This document shows positions 50,887-59,974 of a stretch of DNA of 64,000 nt, one piece after another (position 1 is the stretch's first letter; each line of letters opens with the position of its first letter). Origin of the DNA: Streptomyces olivaceoviridis (GTDB lineage: Bacteria; Actinomycetota; Actinomycetes; Streptomycetales; Streptomycetaceae). Below the pieces are notes generated by a model. It had not been told where the DNA came from and searched no databases. It worked only from the letters and a program-made list of their open reading frames with translations. The stretch spans positions 186,001 to 250,000 of the forward strand of contig NZ_BMUI01000007.1 in the NCBI RefSeq assembly GCF_014650115.1, in the 5' to 3' direction. The position numbers were made by a program, and so were the translations under genes.

Positions 50887-52730
50887 CGCACGACCGCCTC
50901 CTCGACCAGCATCCTGGCCGCCGCCGCGATGCCCAGGGCGTCGATGCCGGCCGCGTACAGCTGCTCGTCGGGCGCGGCCGAGCCCGGCATGGTGCGCACG
51001 GCGAGCCGGACCAGGCGGGGCACCGGGCTGCCGTCGCCGAACACCTCCGCGACGGCGTCGCCGAGGCCGCCCTCCGGGTGATGGTCCTCCACCGTGAGCA
51101 GGCAGCCGGTCTCCTCGGCGGCCCGGTGCAGGGTCTCGGCGTCGACGGGCTTGACCGAGTACAGGTCGATCACCCGGACCCGGATGCCGTCCGCGGCGAG
51201 CCGGTCGGCGGCGGCCAGCGCCTCGGGCACGGTCACCCCGGCCGCCACGACGGTCAGCCGGTCCTCCTCGCTGGAGCGCAGCGTCTTGCTGCCGCCGACC
51301 GGGAACTCCTCGTCGGGGCCGTAGATCACCGGCGTCTTGCCGCGGGAGGTGCGCAGGTAGCGGATGCCGTCCAGGCCGGCCATGGCCGCGACCAGCCGGG
51401 CGGTCTGGTTGGCGTCGCACGGGTACAGCACCGTCGAGCCGTACACGGACCGGAACATCGCCAGGTCCTCCAGACCCATCTGGGACGGCCCGTCCTGCCC
51501 GATCGCGACGCCCGCGTGCGAGCCGACCAGGTTGATCCCGGAGCCGCTGATGGACGCCATGCGCACGAAGTCGTGGGCGCGGGTCAGGAACGCGGCGAAC
51601 GTGGAGGCGTACGGCAGCCAGCCGCGCGTGGCCATGCCGACGGCGGTGGCGACGAGCTGCTGCTCGGCGATGTAGCACTCGAAGAACCGGTCGGGGTGCG
51701 CCTTGCCGAACTCCTCGGTACGGGTGGAGTCGCCGACCTCGCCGTCCAGGGCGACGACGTCGCCGCGGGCCGTGCCGAGCGCGGCGAGGGCCTTGCCGAA
51801 GGCGTCCCTCGTCGCGGCCTCGTCGCCCTGCTCGAAGCGCGGCAGCTGGACCACCTCGGTGGTGAGCGAGCGCAGCGCGGCGGCGGCGTGCGGCTCGGAC
51901 ACGCGGACGTGCAGCGAGCGCGGCCCGCCGAGTTCGGCGATGGCCTCCTCGGCCTCGGGCAGCGGCTTGCCGTGCAGGCCCTCGCGGTCCTCGACGGAGG
52001 CCACGCCCTTGCCCTTGAGGGTGCGGGCGAGGATCACGGTGGGCTGGCCGGTGGTGGACAGCGCCTCCCCGTAGGCCCGGTCGATCGCGTCGACGTCATG
52101 GCCGTCGATCTCGATGGTGTGCCAGTCGAAGGCCTGGAACCGGCGGGCGTAGGCGTCCAGGTCGTGGCCGTGCCGGGTGGGTCCGCGCTGGCCGAGCCGG
52201 TTGACGTCCACGACGGCGACGAGGTTGTCCAGGTTCTCGTGGCCGGCGTGTTCGGCGGCCTCCCACACCGAGCCCTCCGCCAGCTCGCTGTCGCCGCACA
52301 GCACCCACACCCGGTAGTCGGTGCGGTCCAGCCGTTTCCCGGCGAGCGCGATGCCGACTCCGACCGGCAGGCCCTGGCCGAGCGAGCCGGTGGCCGTCTC
52401 CACCCACGGCAGCCGCCGGGGCGTCGGGTGGCCCTCCAGCCGGCTGCCGAGCTTGCGGAAGGTGACCAGCTCGCCGTCCTCGATCGCGCCGACCGCCTTG
52501 TACGCGGCGTACAGCAGCGGTGAGGCGTGTCCCTTGGACAGCACGAAGCGGTCGTTCGCGGGGTGCTCGGGGCGCTCGAAGTCGTAGCGCATGTGGTTCG
52601 CGAGCAGGACGGCCAGCAGATCGGCGGCGGACATCGAGGACGTGGGGTGCCCGGATCCCGCGGCGGCGGACGCCCGCACGCTGTCCACGCGCAACTGCTG
52701 CCCCAGTTCGGCCAGTTCGTCGGTGTTCAT
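50883..52730 (-). CDS. tkt: Transketolase
   Basis: A 615-residue ThDP-dependent transketolase of the pentose phosphate pathway. N-terminal ThDP domain: GHPTSSMSAADLLAVL, VLSKGHASPLLYAA and the diphosphate motif GDSELAEGSVWEA...VDVNRLGQ. Pyrimidine domain: DGEVGDSTRTEEF, EQQLVATAVGMATRG. C-terminal domain: VRVIDLYSVKPVDAETL. It is the full-length single-chain form. Since cells usually have another tkt, this is probably a second copy tied to the ligD-gvp train. ATG 52730. Confidence 0.92.
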   Translation of the reverse strand: MNTDELAELGQQLRVDSVRASAAAGSGHPTSSMSAADLLAVLLANHMRYDFERPEHPANDRFVLSKGHASPLLYAAYKAVGAIEDGELVTFRKLGSRLEGHPTPRRLPWVETATGSLGQGLPVGVGIALAGKRLDRTDYRVWVLCGDSELAEGSVWEAAEHAGHENLDNLVAVVDVNRLGQRGPTRHGHDLDAYARRFQAFDWHTIEIDGHDVDAIDRAYGEALSTTGQPTVILARTLKGKGVASVEDREGLHGKPLPEAEEAIAELGGPRSLHVRVSEPHAAAALRSLTTEVVQLPRFEQGDEAATRDAFGKALAALGTARGDVVALDGEVGDSTRTEEFGKAHPDRFFECYIAEQQLVATAVGMATRGWLPYASTFAAFLTRAHDFVRMASISGSGINLVGSHAGVAIGQDGPSQMGLEDLAMFRSVYGSTVLYPCDANQTARLVAAMAGLDGIRYLRTSRGKTPVIYGPDEEFPVGGSKTLRSSEEDRLTVVAAGVTVPEALAAADRLAADGIRVRVIDLYSVKPVDAETLHRAAEETGCLLTVEDHHPEGGLGDAVAEVFGDGSPVPRLVRLAVRTMPGSAAPDEQLYAAGIDALGIAAAARMLVEEAVVR

Positions 52731-52792
52731 GAGTCTCCTCGGTCTCCTTGCACTCGGCCGCGCTCGGTGGCGCTCGGTCGCGCCCGTCGCGG

Positions 52793-54391
52793 TCAGTCGG
52801 ATTCGTTCGCGCGGTCCGCGGGATCGGCGGGGTCCGTGCGCTTGACGGGGCCGGGGGCCGGATGGTCCCGGCCGGCACCGGCGGGCTCACCGCCGGGTTG
52901 GTTCCTGGCGGGTTCACCGCCGGGCTGGTTCTTCGCGGGTTCACCGCCGGGCTGGTTCTTGGCGGCTTCACCGCCGGGCTGGTTCTTCGCGGGCTCGCCG
53001 CACGGCTGTGGCTTCACCGGTTCCTCGGGCCTCGGCTTGTGGGTCATGAGTTCGTCTCCTGCCTGTACGGCCGGCCGCTCCGGGCCGCCCGGCACCCGCG
53101 CCAGTTCGGGTGAGGCCGTGTCCAGCGGGACCGACCAGGCGCGCACCAGGCCCAACTGGACGCCCTGGCGCGGGAGTACGGCGTCCAGCAGCCAGTCGGC
53201 GGTGACCCGGACGCGGTTGCCGGGCAGCGCCGCCAGGTGGTAGCCGCGGGTGACGGCACCGGCCGCCGGGCCGGACAGCGGGATGCCGAACGGGTTGGCG
53301 GCGGCCCGGACCCCGCCGAGGTCGACGGCGAAGCCCAGGTCCCGGTGGCGGTAGGGGCGCCGGCGCCGGCCGAGCCCGAGCGAGCCGGCCACGTTCTCCC
53401 CGGCCACCCGGCCCTGCCGCCAGGCGTGCTGGGCCGTCATGGGCGTGAACGCCCCCGGACGCTCCAGGTCGGGCACGGCAGCCGCGTCCCCGCAGGCGAA
53501 CACGTCGGTCCGGCCCGGCATCCGGAGACAGGGGTCGACGATCAGCCGGCCGTGCTCCAGTGGCTGCCGGACGGCCTCCACCAGCGGATCCGGCCGTACG
53601 CCCACGCACCACACCAGCGTCCGGGACGGGACGAACTCCCCGTCGGTGAGCAGTACCCCGTCCCGGGTGGCCTCCTTCACCGACGTGCCCATGCGCACGT
53701 CGACGCCCCGCGCCCGCAGCACCCGGTCGGCCGTGCGGGACAGCCGCTCGTCCAGCTCCGGCAGCACGCGCGGCGCCACGTCCAGCAGGAGCCAGCGGGG
53801 ACGCGGCACGCCGGGCGGCGGGTGCCGGCGGGCCAGGCGGTCGGTGAGCATCTGGAGGTGGGCGGCCACCTCGGTGCCCGTGTAGCCGGCGCCGACCACC
53901 ACGAAGGTGCACCGGGCGGCGCGGCTCTTCGTGTCCTCCTCGGCGGCGGCGAGTTCCACCTGCCGGGTCACGTGGTCGCGCAGGTACAGCGCCTCGGGCA
54001 GCCCGCGGAAGCCGTGCGCGTGCTCGGCGACACCGGGGATCGGCAGCAGCTTGTTGACGCTGCCGACGGCCAGCACCAGCCGGTCGTAGCCGAGGGTGCC
54101 CGCACCGCCCTCGGGGTCGACGTAGCGCACGGTCCGCGCGTCCAGGTCGACAGCGTCCGCCTCGCCGAGCACCAGGCGCACCCCGCGCAGCGTGCCGGGC
54201 AGCGACACGGTGACCCGGCGGGCCTCCAGGACCCCGGCGGCGACCTGCGGCAGCAGCGGCAGGTACAGGAAGTAGTCGGTCGGGTTCAGCACGGTGATGT
54301 CGGCCCGGTCGCGGGTCAGCCGGGCCAGGGTGCGCGCAGCCCGGTACCCGGCGAAACCGGCGCCGACGATCACGACGCGAGGTCGGCTCAC
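52793..54391 (-). CDS. Type II NADH dehydrogenase-like FAD oxidoreductase with repeat tail
   Basis: A 532-residue flavoprotein of the NDH-2 family, which passes electrons from NADH to quinones without proton pumping. FAD motif VVIVGAGFAGYRAARTL near residue 7, NAD motif VVVGAGYTGTEVA near 165, and VFACGDAAAVPD. After about residue 448 comes an 84-residue hydrophilic tail with a nonapeptide repeat GGEPAKNQP in four to five copies (464-504), not part of the family. GTG 54391 with GGAGG at 7 bases. It lies upstream of tkt on the same strand with 62 bp between. Confidence 0.88.
   Translation of the reverse strand: MSRPRVVIVGAGFAGYRAARTLARLTRDRADITVLNPTDYFLYLPLLPQVAAGVLEARRVTVSLPGTLRGVRLVLGEADAVDLDARTVRYVDPEGGAGTLGYDRLVLAVGSVNKLLPIPGVAEHAHGFRGLPEALYLRDHVTRQVELAAAEEDTKSRAARCTFVVVGAGYTGTEVAAHLQMLTDRLARRHPPPGVPRPRWLLLDVAPRVLPELDERLSRTADRVLRARGVDVRMGTSVKEATRDGVLLTDGEFVPSRTLVWCVGVRPDPLVEAVRQPLEHGRLIVDPCLRMPGRTDVFACGDAAAVPDLERPGAFTPMTAQHAWRQGRVAGENVAGSLGLGRRRRPYRHRDLGFAVDLGGVRAAANPFGIPLSGPAAGAVTRGYHLAALPGNRVRVTADWLLDAVLPRQGVQLGLVRAWSVPLDTASPELARVPGGPERPAVQAGDELMTHKPRPEEPVKPQPCGEPAKNQPGGEAAKNQPGGEPAKNQPGGEPARNQPGGEPAGAGRDHPAPGPVKRTDPADPADRANESD
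52880..53002 (-). repeat. 27-bp tandem repeat encoding GGEPAKNQP
   Basis: Four full copies and one partial copy of a 27-bp unit within the 3' end of the NDH-2 gene. Units read CGEPAKNQP, GGEAAKNQP, GGEPAKNQP, GGEPARNQP and GGEPA. In-frame slippage would change copy number without breaking the frame. Confidence 0.85.
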
Positions 54392-54620
54392 GGTGCGCCT
54401 CCGGCGGTGTGGCTCGTCCGAGGTCTTCCGCGTAACCGGGGCCGGGGCACCCAAACGCGGGGCCGGTCACCCGGACGCCGGTCGGAGCACCCGAACGCCG
54501 CCGCGCCGTGCGCCGGGGCCCACCGCGCACCGCCGTACCCGCGTTTCGCGCTGTCGGCCCCGGTTACCCGGGCCGCGTCCGGATCACCCCACCAGCTTCG
54601 CCCGCGCGGAGGTTCCCCCC

Positions 54621-55574
54621 ATGCCCGAGTACGGCTATTTCCTGGCGAGCGAGGAGCACGACCCCGCAGCCCTCGTCGAACAGGCCCGGATGGCCGAGCA
54701 GGCCGGTTTCCAGGCGCTGTGGATCTCCGACCACTACCACCCGTGGAACGACGCGCAGGGACAGAGCGCGTTCGTGTGGTCGGTGATCGGAGCACTGTCG
54801 GAGGCGGTGTCGCTGCCCATCGAGACCGCGGTCACGTGTCCGACCGTGCGGATGCACCCGGCGGTCGTGGCGCAGGCGGCGGCGACCAGCGCGGTGATGA
54901 CACAGGGCCGCTTCCGGCTCGGCCTCGGCACCGGCGAGGCGCTGAACGAGCACATCCTCGGCGACCCGTGGCCGCCGTCGCACGTGCGCCTGGAGATGCT
55001 GGAGGAGGCGATCCAGGTGATGCGCCGGCTCTTCACCGGCGAGGAGGTCAACCACCACGGCACCCACTACACCGTGGAGAACGCCCGCCTCTACACCGTC
55101 CCCGAGGAGCCCGTCCCGATCGACATCTCCGGCTTCGGCCCGAAGGCGACCTCCCTGGCCGCCCGCGCGGGCGACGGCTACATCACGATGATGCCGGAGG
55201 AGGAGATGGTCACCCGGTTCCGCAAGGGCGGCGGCGGGGCCAAGCTGGTCAGCGGCGGCACGAAGGTCTGCTACGGCGCCGACCGCGACGAGTGCGTCCG
55301 TACGGTGCACCGGCTCTGGTACAACGAGCTGCTGCCCGGCGAGATGGGGCAGGTGCTGCCCTCGCCGCGGCACTTCGAGCAGTTGCAGGAGCTGGTCACC
55401 GAGGACATGGTGCGGGAGAAGTCGGTGTGCGGGGACGACGTGGACGAGCACGTCTCGGCGCTGAAGGCGTTCGCCGACGCCGGGTTCGACCGGGTGTACG
55501 TGAACCAGATCGGGCCGGACCAGCGGGGATTCTTCGACTTCTACCGGACGAAGGTGCTGCCGCAACTCGGCTGA
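54621..55574 (+). CDS. LLM-class F420-dependent oxidoreductase (TIGR03557-type)
   Basis: A 317-residue luciferase-like TIM-barrel enzyme of the F420-using group: PEYGYFLASEEHDPAALVEQA in part, ALWISDHYHPWND, GRFRLGLGTGEALNEHI, and MMPEEEMV. The SDHYHPW and GLGTGE segments are typical of F420-dependent glucose-6-phosphate dehydrogenase-like enzymes. Real substrate unknown. GGAGG-N8-ATG 54621. Divergent from the NDH-2 gene. Confidence 0.88.
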   Translation: MPEYGYFLASEEHDPAALVEQARMAEQAGFQALWISDHYHPWNDAQGQSAFVWSVIGALSEAVSLPIETAVTCPTVRMHPAVVAQAAATSAVMTQGRFRLGLGTGEALNEHILGDPWPPSHVRLEMLEEAIQVMRRLFTGEEVNHHGTHYTVENARLYTVPEEPVPIDISGFGPKATSLAARAGDGYITMMPEEEMVTRFRKGGGGAKLVSGGTKVCYGADRDECVRTVHRLWYNELLPGEMGQVLPSPRHFEQLQELVTEDMVREKSVCGDDVDEHVSALKAFADAGFDRVYVNQIGPDQRGFFDFYRTKVLPQLG

Positions 55575-55613
55575 TGGGGGCGGGGCGGGGCCGGCGGCCC
55601 CACCCACTCGCCG

Positions 55614-56048
55614 TCAGGCCCCGCGGTGGGGCGCGTCCGGCGGTGTCTGTGCCATCGGGGGAGTCTCCGGCACCGGCGGGTACGGCATGCCCAGGCCGCC
55701 CGGCGGGGCGGGCGGCGGGGTGCCGCCGACCACGCGGTGCGGGGCGTGGGGCCCGTGCCCGGAGTGGGCGGCGCCGCGGAGGAAGCAGGCCACCGCGCCC
55801 AGGAGCGCGGCGGTGATCAGTGCCGCGGCCCAGCCGGGCAGGCCGATCGCCAGGGCCAGGCCCACGGCGAGGGCCACCGCGCCGCCCGCGTACAGGGCGG
55901 CGGCACCCGACGCCGCGTAGAGCATGGCGGTGCGGCGCTGTTTGCGGGACTGCTCGCGCAGTTCCTCGCGTACCGTCTCGCGCGCCACCTGTGCCAGCTC
56001 TTCGACAAGGTGCTTGTCCAGATGTTCCAGGTGATCCAAACGGTCCAT
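55614..56048 (-). CDS. Holin-like (Phage_holin_3_6 / HolX type) membrane protein
   Basis: A 144-residue protein: N-terminal amphipathic helix (LEELAQVARETVREELREQ as VEELAQVARETVREE), two transmembrane helices about 40-90 (TAMLYAASGAAALYAGGAVAL and LPGWAAALITAALLGAVACFL in part), then a Pro/Gly/His-rich tail. Despite the family name these are chromosomal actinobacterial membrane proteins, not phage lysis genes. ATG 56048 has a poor ribosome site; GTG 56072 is possible. Convergent with the LLM gene. Confidence 0.75.
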   Translation of the reverse strand: MDRLDHLEHLDKHLVEELAQVARETVREELREQSRKQRRTAMLYAASGAAALYAGGAVALAVGLALAIGLPGWAAALITAALLGAVACFLRGAAHSGHGPHAPHRVVGGTPPPAPPGGLGMPYPPVPETPPMAQTPPDAPHRGA

Positions 56049-56130
56049 ACCCTGCGGGTACCCGCCGGACACAGCGGGTAACGCCCGGGGGGCCTGCGCG
56101 CGCCCGGCGGCCCCAACTAGGCTCGGGCGC

Positions 56131-56478
56131 ATGGAGATTCTGGGCGCCTCGCTGCGCATCTGCGTCGACGACCTCGAAGCCGCGATCCCCTTCTACGAGC
56201 GCCTGTCGGGCGGCACGGCCCTGCGCTTCCAGCGCGGCGGCGTCCAGGTCGCCGCGGTCGGTTCCTTCCTGCTGATGAGCGGTCCCGAGTCGGAGCTGGA
56301 GATCCTGCGCAAGGTGACGGCGACGATCGCGGTGAAGGACGTGGACGAGGCCCACCGGCTGCTGACCGGGCTGGGCGCCACGGTCGTCGCGGGGCCGGTA
56401 CCGACCCCGGCGGGCCGGAACCTGCTGGCGGTGCACCCGGACGGCTCGGTCTTCGAGTACGTGGACCAGCGGGGCTGA
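56131..56478 (+). CDS. VOC/glyoxalase-family protein
   Basis: A 115-residue single VOC fold made of two beta-alpha-beta-beta-beta halves: LRICVDDLEAAIPFYERLSG and, second half, ATIAVKDVDEAHRLLTGLGA, ending HPDGSVFEYVDQ. Metal ligands are incomplete, so the enzymatic role is unknown. A TAGGCT -10-like hexamer 8 bp before ATG 56131 suggests a leaderless mRNA. Confidence 0.82.
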   Translation: MEILGASLRICVDDLEAAIPFYERLSGGTALRFQRGGVQVAAVGSFLLMSGPESELEILRKVTATIAVKDVDEAHRLLTGLGATVVAGPVPTPAGRNLLAVHPDGSVFEYVDQRG

Positions 56479-56484
56479 ACCCGC

Positions 56485-57030
56485 TCAGTCGCGCATCTCG
56501 GTGGTGAGCGCCCAGCGTTCGTGATCGCGCCAGGCCCCGTCGACGTAGATCATGTCGGGTGAGAACCCCTCCCGGCGGAACCCGGCGCCCCGGGCGAGGG
56601 CGAGGGAGGCCGCGTTGCCCGGCTGGGCGTTGATCTCCAGCCGGTGCAGGCCGAGCGGCCCGAACGCGTACCCGATCACCAGCTCCAGCCCTTCGCGCAT
56701 CAGGCCCCGCCCGGCCGCGTGCGCGAAGACGCCGTAGCCGAGGGCGCCGGACTGGAAGCCGCCGCGCACGATGTTGTTGATGTTGATGAAGCCGGCGATG
56801 GCCCCGCTGTCCTTCTCGCACACCAGGAAGCCGGCCCGCGCCGGGTCCTCGATGAGCCGGCCGGCGTAGTCGGCGTACGCCTCGTCGGTGTCCGGCGGGA
56901 ACAGCCAGGGCCGGTGCAGGTCCCTGCTCTCCCGGGCCCGTGCGGTGAACTCGGGGCCGTCGGCGAGGGTGAAGGGGCGGAGGGCGACGCGCGGGCCCTC
57001 GGCGAGGGGGCGGGACGGCGGGTGCGACAT
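56485..57030 (-). CDS. GNAT-family N-acetyltransferase (RimJ/RimL-like)
   Basis: A 181-residue acetyltransferase using acetyl-CoA. VALRPFTLADGPEF at the start, GFININNIVRGGFQSGALGYGVF in the core (landmark GALGYGVFAHAAGRGLM), and LHRLEINAQPGNAASLALARGAGF at the acetyl-CoA end (landmarks RLEINAQPGN, GFRREG). Target could be a protein N-terminus or a small amine. ATG 57030. Same strand as, and 53 bp after, the LD-carboxypeptidase gene. Confidence 0.88.
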   Translation of the reverse strand: MSHPPSRPLAEGPRVALRPFTLADGPEFTARARESRDLHRPWLFPPDTDEAYADYAGRLIEDPARAGFLVCEKDSGAIAGFININNIVRGGFQSGALGYGVFAHAAGRGLMREGLELVIGYAFGPLGLHRLEINAQPGNAASLALARGAGFRREGFSPDMIYVDGAWRDHERWALTTEMRD

Positions 57031-57083
57031 CCGGCCAGCCTACGGCGTCCGCGCGGCACCGGCTCCTCCGGCCGGCCTCCGCG

Positions 57084-58007
57084 TCAGCGCAGCGCCGGCT
57101 CGTCCAGCGTCAGCGTGCCCGCCTCCGCGTCCAGCGTGGCCGCGACGCCGAGCGGCATCGTCAACGCCCCTTCGCCGTGGCCGAATCCGACGTTCTCCGC
57201 CACCGGGACCCCGAGTCCGCCGAGCCGGTCGGCCAGCAGGGGCCGCAGCCCGGCGTAGTCCGAGCAGCCCTCCCAGGAGCCGAGCAGTACCCCGCGCACC
57301 CCCTCCAGCCAGCCGGAGCGCAGCAACTGGGTGAGGTACCGGTCCAGCCGGTACGTCTCCTCGCCCACGTCCTCCAGGCAGAGCAGTCCGCCGCGCGCGG
57401 AAGGCCGCGCGTGCGGGGTGCCGAGTTCGGCGGCGAGCAGGGACAGACAGCCGCCGAGGGTGACGCCCCTGGCCCGGCCGGGGACGAGGGCCGTGCCGCC
57501 GGAGGCGATCGTGCGGACGGTCTCGGGGGCGAACAGCGTGGCCCGCAGGTGCTCCTGAGCCCGCGCGTTCTTGATGAAGTCGACGCCGGCCGCCATCGGC
57601 CCGTGCAGGGTGGCCAGGCCCAGGCGGGTCGCGAAGGCCTCGTGCAGGACGGTGAGATCGCTGAACCCGACGAAGACCTTGGGCCCGGCCGCCCGCAGCG
57701 CGTCCCAGTCGAGCAGGTCGACCATGCGCTGCGCGCCGTAGCCGCCGCGGGCGCACAGCACGGCGTCCACGGTGGGGTCGCACCAGGCGTTCTGGAGGTC
57801 GGCGGCGCGCTCGGCGTCCGTGCCGGCCAGGTAGCCGAACTCGGGATGCCGGTCCAGGACATGGGGGCCGACGACCGGGTCGAGGTCCCAGCCGCGCAGC
57901 ACGTCGAGGCCCGCCTGGAGCCGCTCCTCGGGCACCGGTCCGCTCGTGGCGACGACGGCGACCCGCGCGCCCGGGGCCAGCCGGCGAGGTCGCAGGAGTT
58001 TCTTCAC
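57084..58007 (-). CDS. S66 muramoyltetrapeptide LD-carboxypeptidase-like protein
   Basis: A 307-residue serine peptidase of family S66, which trims the terminal D-Ala from L,D-linked muropeptides in cell-wall recycling. Ser nucleophile in VFVGFSDLTVLH, catalytic Glu in LLCLEDVGEE and His in NVGFGHGEGA; CARGGYGAQR is another landmark. No signal peptide, so cytoplasmic. GTG 58007 overlaps the S9 peptidase stop (GTGA). Last of the four-peptidase operon. Confidence 0.9.
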   Translation of the reverse strand: MKKLLRPRRLAPGARVAVVATSGPVPEERLQAGLDVLRGWDLDPVVGPHVLDRHPEFGYLAGTDAERAADLQNAWCDPTVDAVLCARGGYGAQRMVDLLDWDALRAAGPKVFVGFSDLTVLHEAFATRLGLATLHGPMAAGVDFIKNARAQEHLRATLFAPETVRTIASGGTALVPGRARGVTLGGCLSLLAAELGTPHARPSARGGLLCLEDVGEETYRLDRYLTQLLRSGWLEGVRGVLLGSWEGCSDYAGLRPLLADRLGGLGVPVAENVGFGHGEGALTMPLGVAATLDAEAGTLTLDEPALR

Positions 58008-59971
58008 GGGTTCAGCTCCACCTTCGGCACCGGCGGTGTCGGGTCCAGCCCGAACACCTGGGAGTACAGGGACAGTTCGGCCTCCAGGGCGCGGACCATG
58101 GTGTCGGCCCGCCGGAACCCGTGCCCCTCCCCCGCGAAGGTGAGGTAGGCGTGCGGCACCCCCCGGCCCGCGATCCGGGCGAGGAAGCGTTCGCACTGGG
58201 CGGGCGGGCAGATGACGTCATCCAGGCCCTGGAGCAGCAGGAACGGCGCGGTGAGCCGGTCGGCGTGCGTGGTCGGCGAGCGTTCGGCGTACCGGGCGCC
58301 AACCTCGGCGCGCGGGCCGATCAGCGACTCCAGGTAGCGGGACTCGAAGTCGTGGGTCTCGCCGGGGCCCCAGGTGGCGAGGTCGAGCACCGGGTAGATG
58401 ACGGTGCCGCAGGCGTAGACGTCGGTCGTGGCCAGGGATGCGGCGGTGGTCCAGCCGCCCGCGCTGCCGCCCCGGATCGCCAGCCGGGCGGGGTCGGCGG
58501 TGCCCTCGTCGGCGAGGGCCCGGGCGACGGCCGCGCAGTCCTCGACGTCGACCACGCCCCACTGCTCGCGCAGCCGCTCCCGGTAGGCCCGGCCGTACCC
58601 GGTGGAGCCGCCGTAGTTCACCTCGGCGACCCCGATGCCCCGCGAGGTGAAGTAGGCGATCTCCAGGTCCAGTACGAGCGGCACCCGGCTGGTGGGGCCG
58701 CCGTGCGCCCAGATGACGTACGGCGGCAGTTCGCCGTCGGGGGCGGTGCGGGCGGGGTGGTGCGGCGGGTAGAGGTGGGCGTGCACCTCGCGGCCGTCGG
58801 GGCCGGTGAAGGTGCGGGTCCGCGGCTCGGGGTAGTAGGCGGGGTCGACGGGGTCCCGGTGCGGGGAGCCGACCACCCGGGCGCGGCCGGTGGCGGTGTC
58901 CAGTTCGACGACTTCGTAGGCGGTGCGGGGGCCGGCGGCGACCGTGAGGACGCGTGTGCCGTGGGTGGCGAGGCCGGCGGCGCACTCCGTCCACGGCCCG
59001 ACGGCGTCCACGATCTCGCCGGACTCCGGGTCCAGTATCCCGAGCGCGGTCGGCCCCCGGCCGTGCACGACCGCGAGCAGACCGTTGTCCAGGGGCGCGA
59101 ACCAGCGCAGCCCGAGCTGCCACAGCGGCCCGCCGAACTCCTCCTCGCGCGGGCACAGGGGGGTGCCGTCGCGGTAGAGGTTCCACCAGCCGCTGCGGTC
59201 GCTCACGTACAGCAGGCCGCCGTCCGCCGACCACTCGACCTGGGCGACGGCCTCGTCAGGGCCGCCGGCGACGGTCCGCGCGTCCGCCAGCCGGCCGTCC
59301 TCCCCCACGTCGGCGACCAGCAGCTCCGTCCCGTCCCACGGCATCCGTGGGTGGTCCCAGGCCAGCCAGGCGGCCCGCCGGCCGTCCGGGGAGAGCCGGG
59401 CGCCGGTGACGAACCGGTGCCGGGGCTCGATCAGCTCGCGGACGGCGGCGCGGTCTCCGGCGGCCGAACCGTCCAGCGGCACGGCGGCCTGCACCCGCCG
59501 TATGTCGTCGGGGCCGTCCCCGGTGGACTCCTCCAGCACGCACCACACCTCACCGCGGGCGAGGTCGATCCGGGGCTCCGCCCAGCGCAGGCCGCCGCCC
59601 ACCGGGGAGACGGGGGTGAGCGGGGCGGGCTCGCCGCCGGGCTCGTACCGGTACAGCCGCTGGTCGGCGAAGTGCACGAAGACGATCAGCGGCCGGCCGT
59701 CGTGGACCGCCCCGGTCCAGGGCCGGCCGCCGTACTCGATGACCCGGCTGCGCACGTTCCACGGCGCGGGCAGTACCGACTCCTCGCCCCCTTCGGCCCG
59801 CCGCCGCACCAGGGCCCGCCGGCCGCCCTCGGCCGGCCGGGGCTCGGTCCACCAGACCTCGTCCCCGACGAACCCCACCCAGTCCGGCCGCCCGTCGTGC
59901 GCGGCGGCGAGGGCCGCGTCGATCGGCGAGGGCCACGATCCGTACGGCGCGCTCCGCATCCGCTCCCCCAT
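58004..59971 (-). CDS. S9 prolyl-oligopeptidase-family serine peptidase
   Basis: A 655-residue S9C-like peptidase: N-terminal beta-propeller about 20-400 and C-terminal alpha/beta-hydrolase. Catalytic Ser in IRGGSAGGW near residue 500, Asp in QGLDDVICPP, His in GEGHGF; the oxyanion region is WAHGGPTS. It would cleave short peptides after proline or acyl-amino acids. Cytoplasmic. ATG 59971 lies 3 bp after the M20 stop, and the gene overlaps the next by 4 nt. Confidence 0.9.
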   Translation of the reverse strand: MGERMRSAPYGSWPSPIDAALAAAHDGRPDWVGFVGDEVWWTEPRPAEGGRRALVRRRAEGGEESVLPAPWNVRSRVIEYGGRPWTGAVHDGRPLIVFVHFADQRLYRYEPGGEPAPLTPVSPVGGGLRWAEPRIDLARGEVWCVLEESTGDGPDDIRRVQAAVPLDGSAAGDRAAVRELIEPRHRFVTGARLSPDGRRAAWLAWDHPRMPWDGTELLVADVGEDGRLADARTVAGGPDEAVAQVEWSADGGLLYVSDRSGWWNLYRDGTPLCPREEEFGGPLWQLGLRWFAPLDNGLLAVVHGRGPTALGILDPESGEIVDAVGPWTECAAGLATHGTRVLTVAAGPRTAYEVVELDTATGRARVVGSPHRDPVDPAYYPEPRTRTFTGPDGREVHAHLYPPHHPARTAPDGELPPYVIWAHGGPTSRVPLVLDLEIAYFTSRGIGVAEVNYGGSTGYGRAYRERLREQWGVVDVEDCAAVARALADEGTADPARLAIRGGSAGGWTTAASLATTDVYACGTVIYPVLDLATWGPGETHDFESRYLESLIGPRAEVGARYAERSPTTHADRLTAPFLLLQGLDDVICPPAQCERFLARIAGRGVPHAYLTFAGEGHGFRRADTMVRALEAELSLYSQVFGLDPTPPVPKVELNP

Positions 59972-59974
59972 TCT

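Noticed and set aside
55587..55601. Terminator after the LLM gene
   Set aside because: Only a 6-bp stem with a 3-nt loop in a G-rich run; too weak to call.
53237..55816. An 859-codon plus-strand frame across NDH-2 and the LLM gene
   Set aside because: Shadow frame spanning two well-supported genes; no motif.
55614..56048. Prophage sign because of a holin-like protein
   Set aside because: No other phage genes; the family is common in actinobacterial chromosomes.
56047..56072. A third sigma-B-like promoter (GTGT-N16-GGGTAT, minus strand)
   Set aside because: Its -10 covers the best start codon of the holin-like gene, so transcription would begin inside the coding region.
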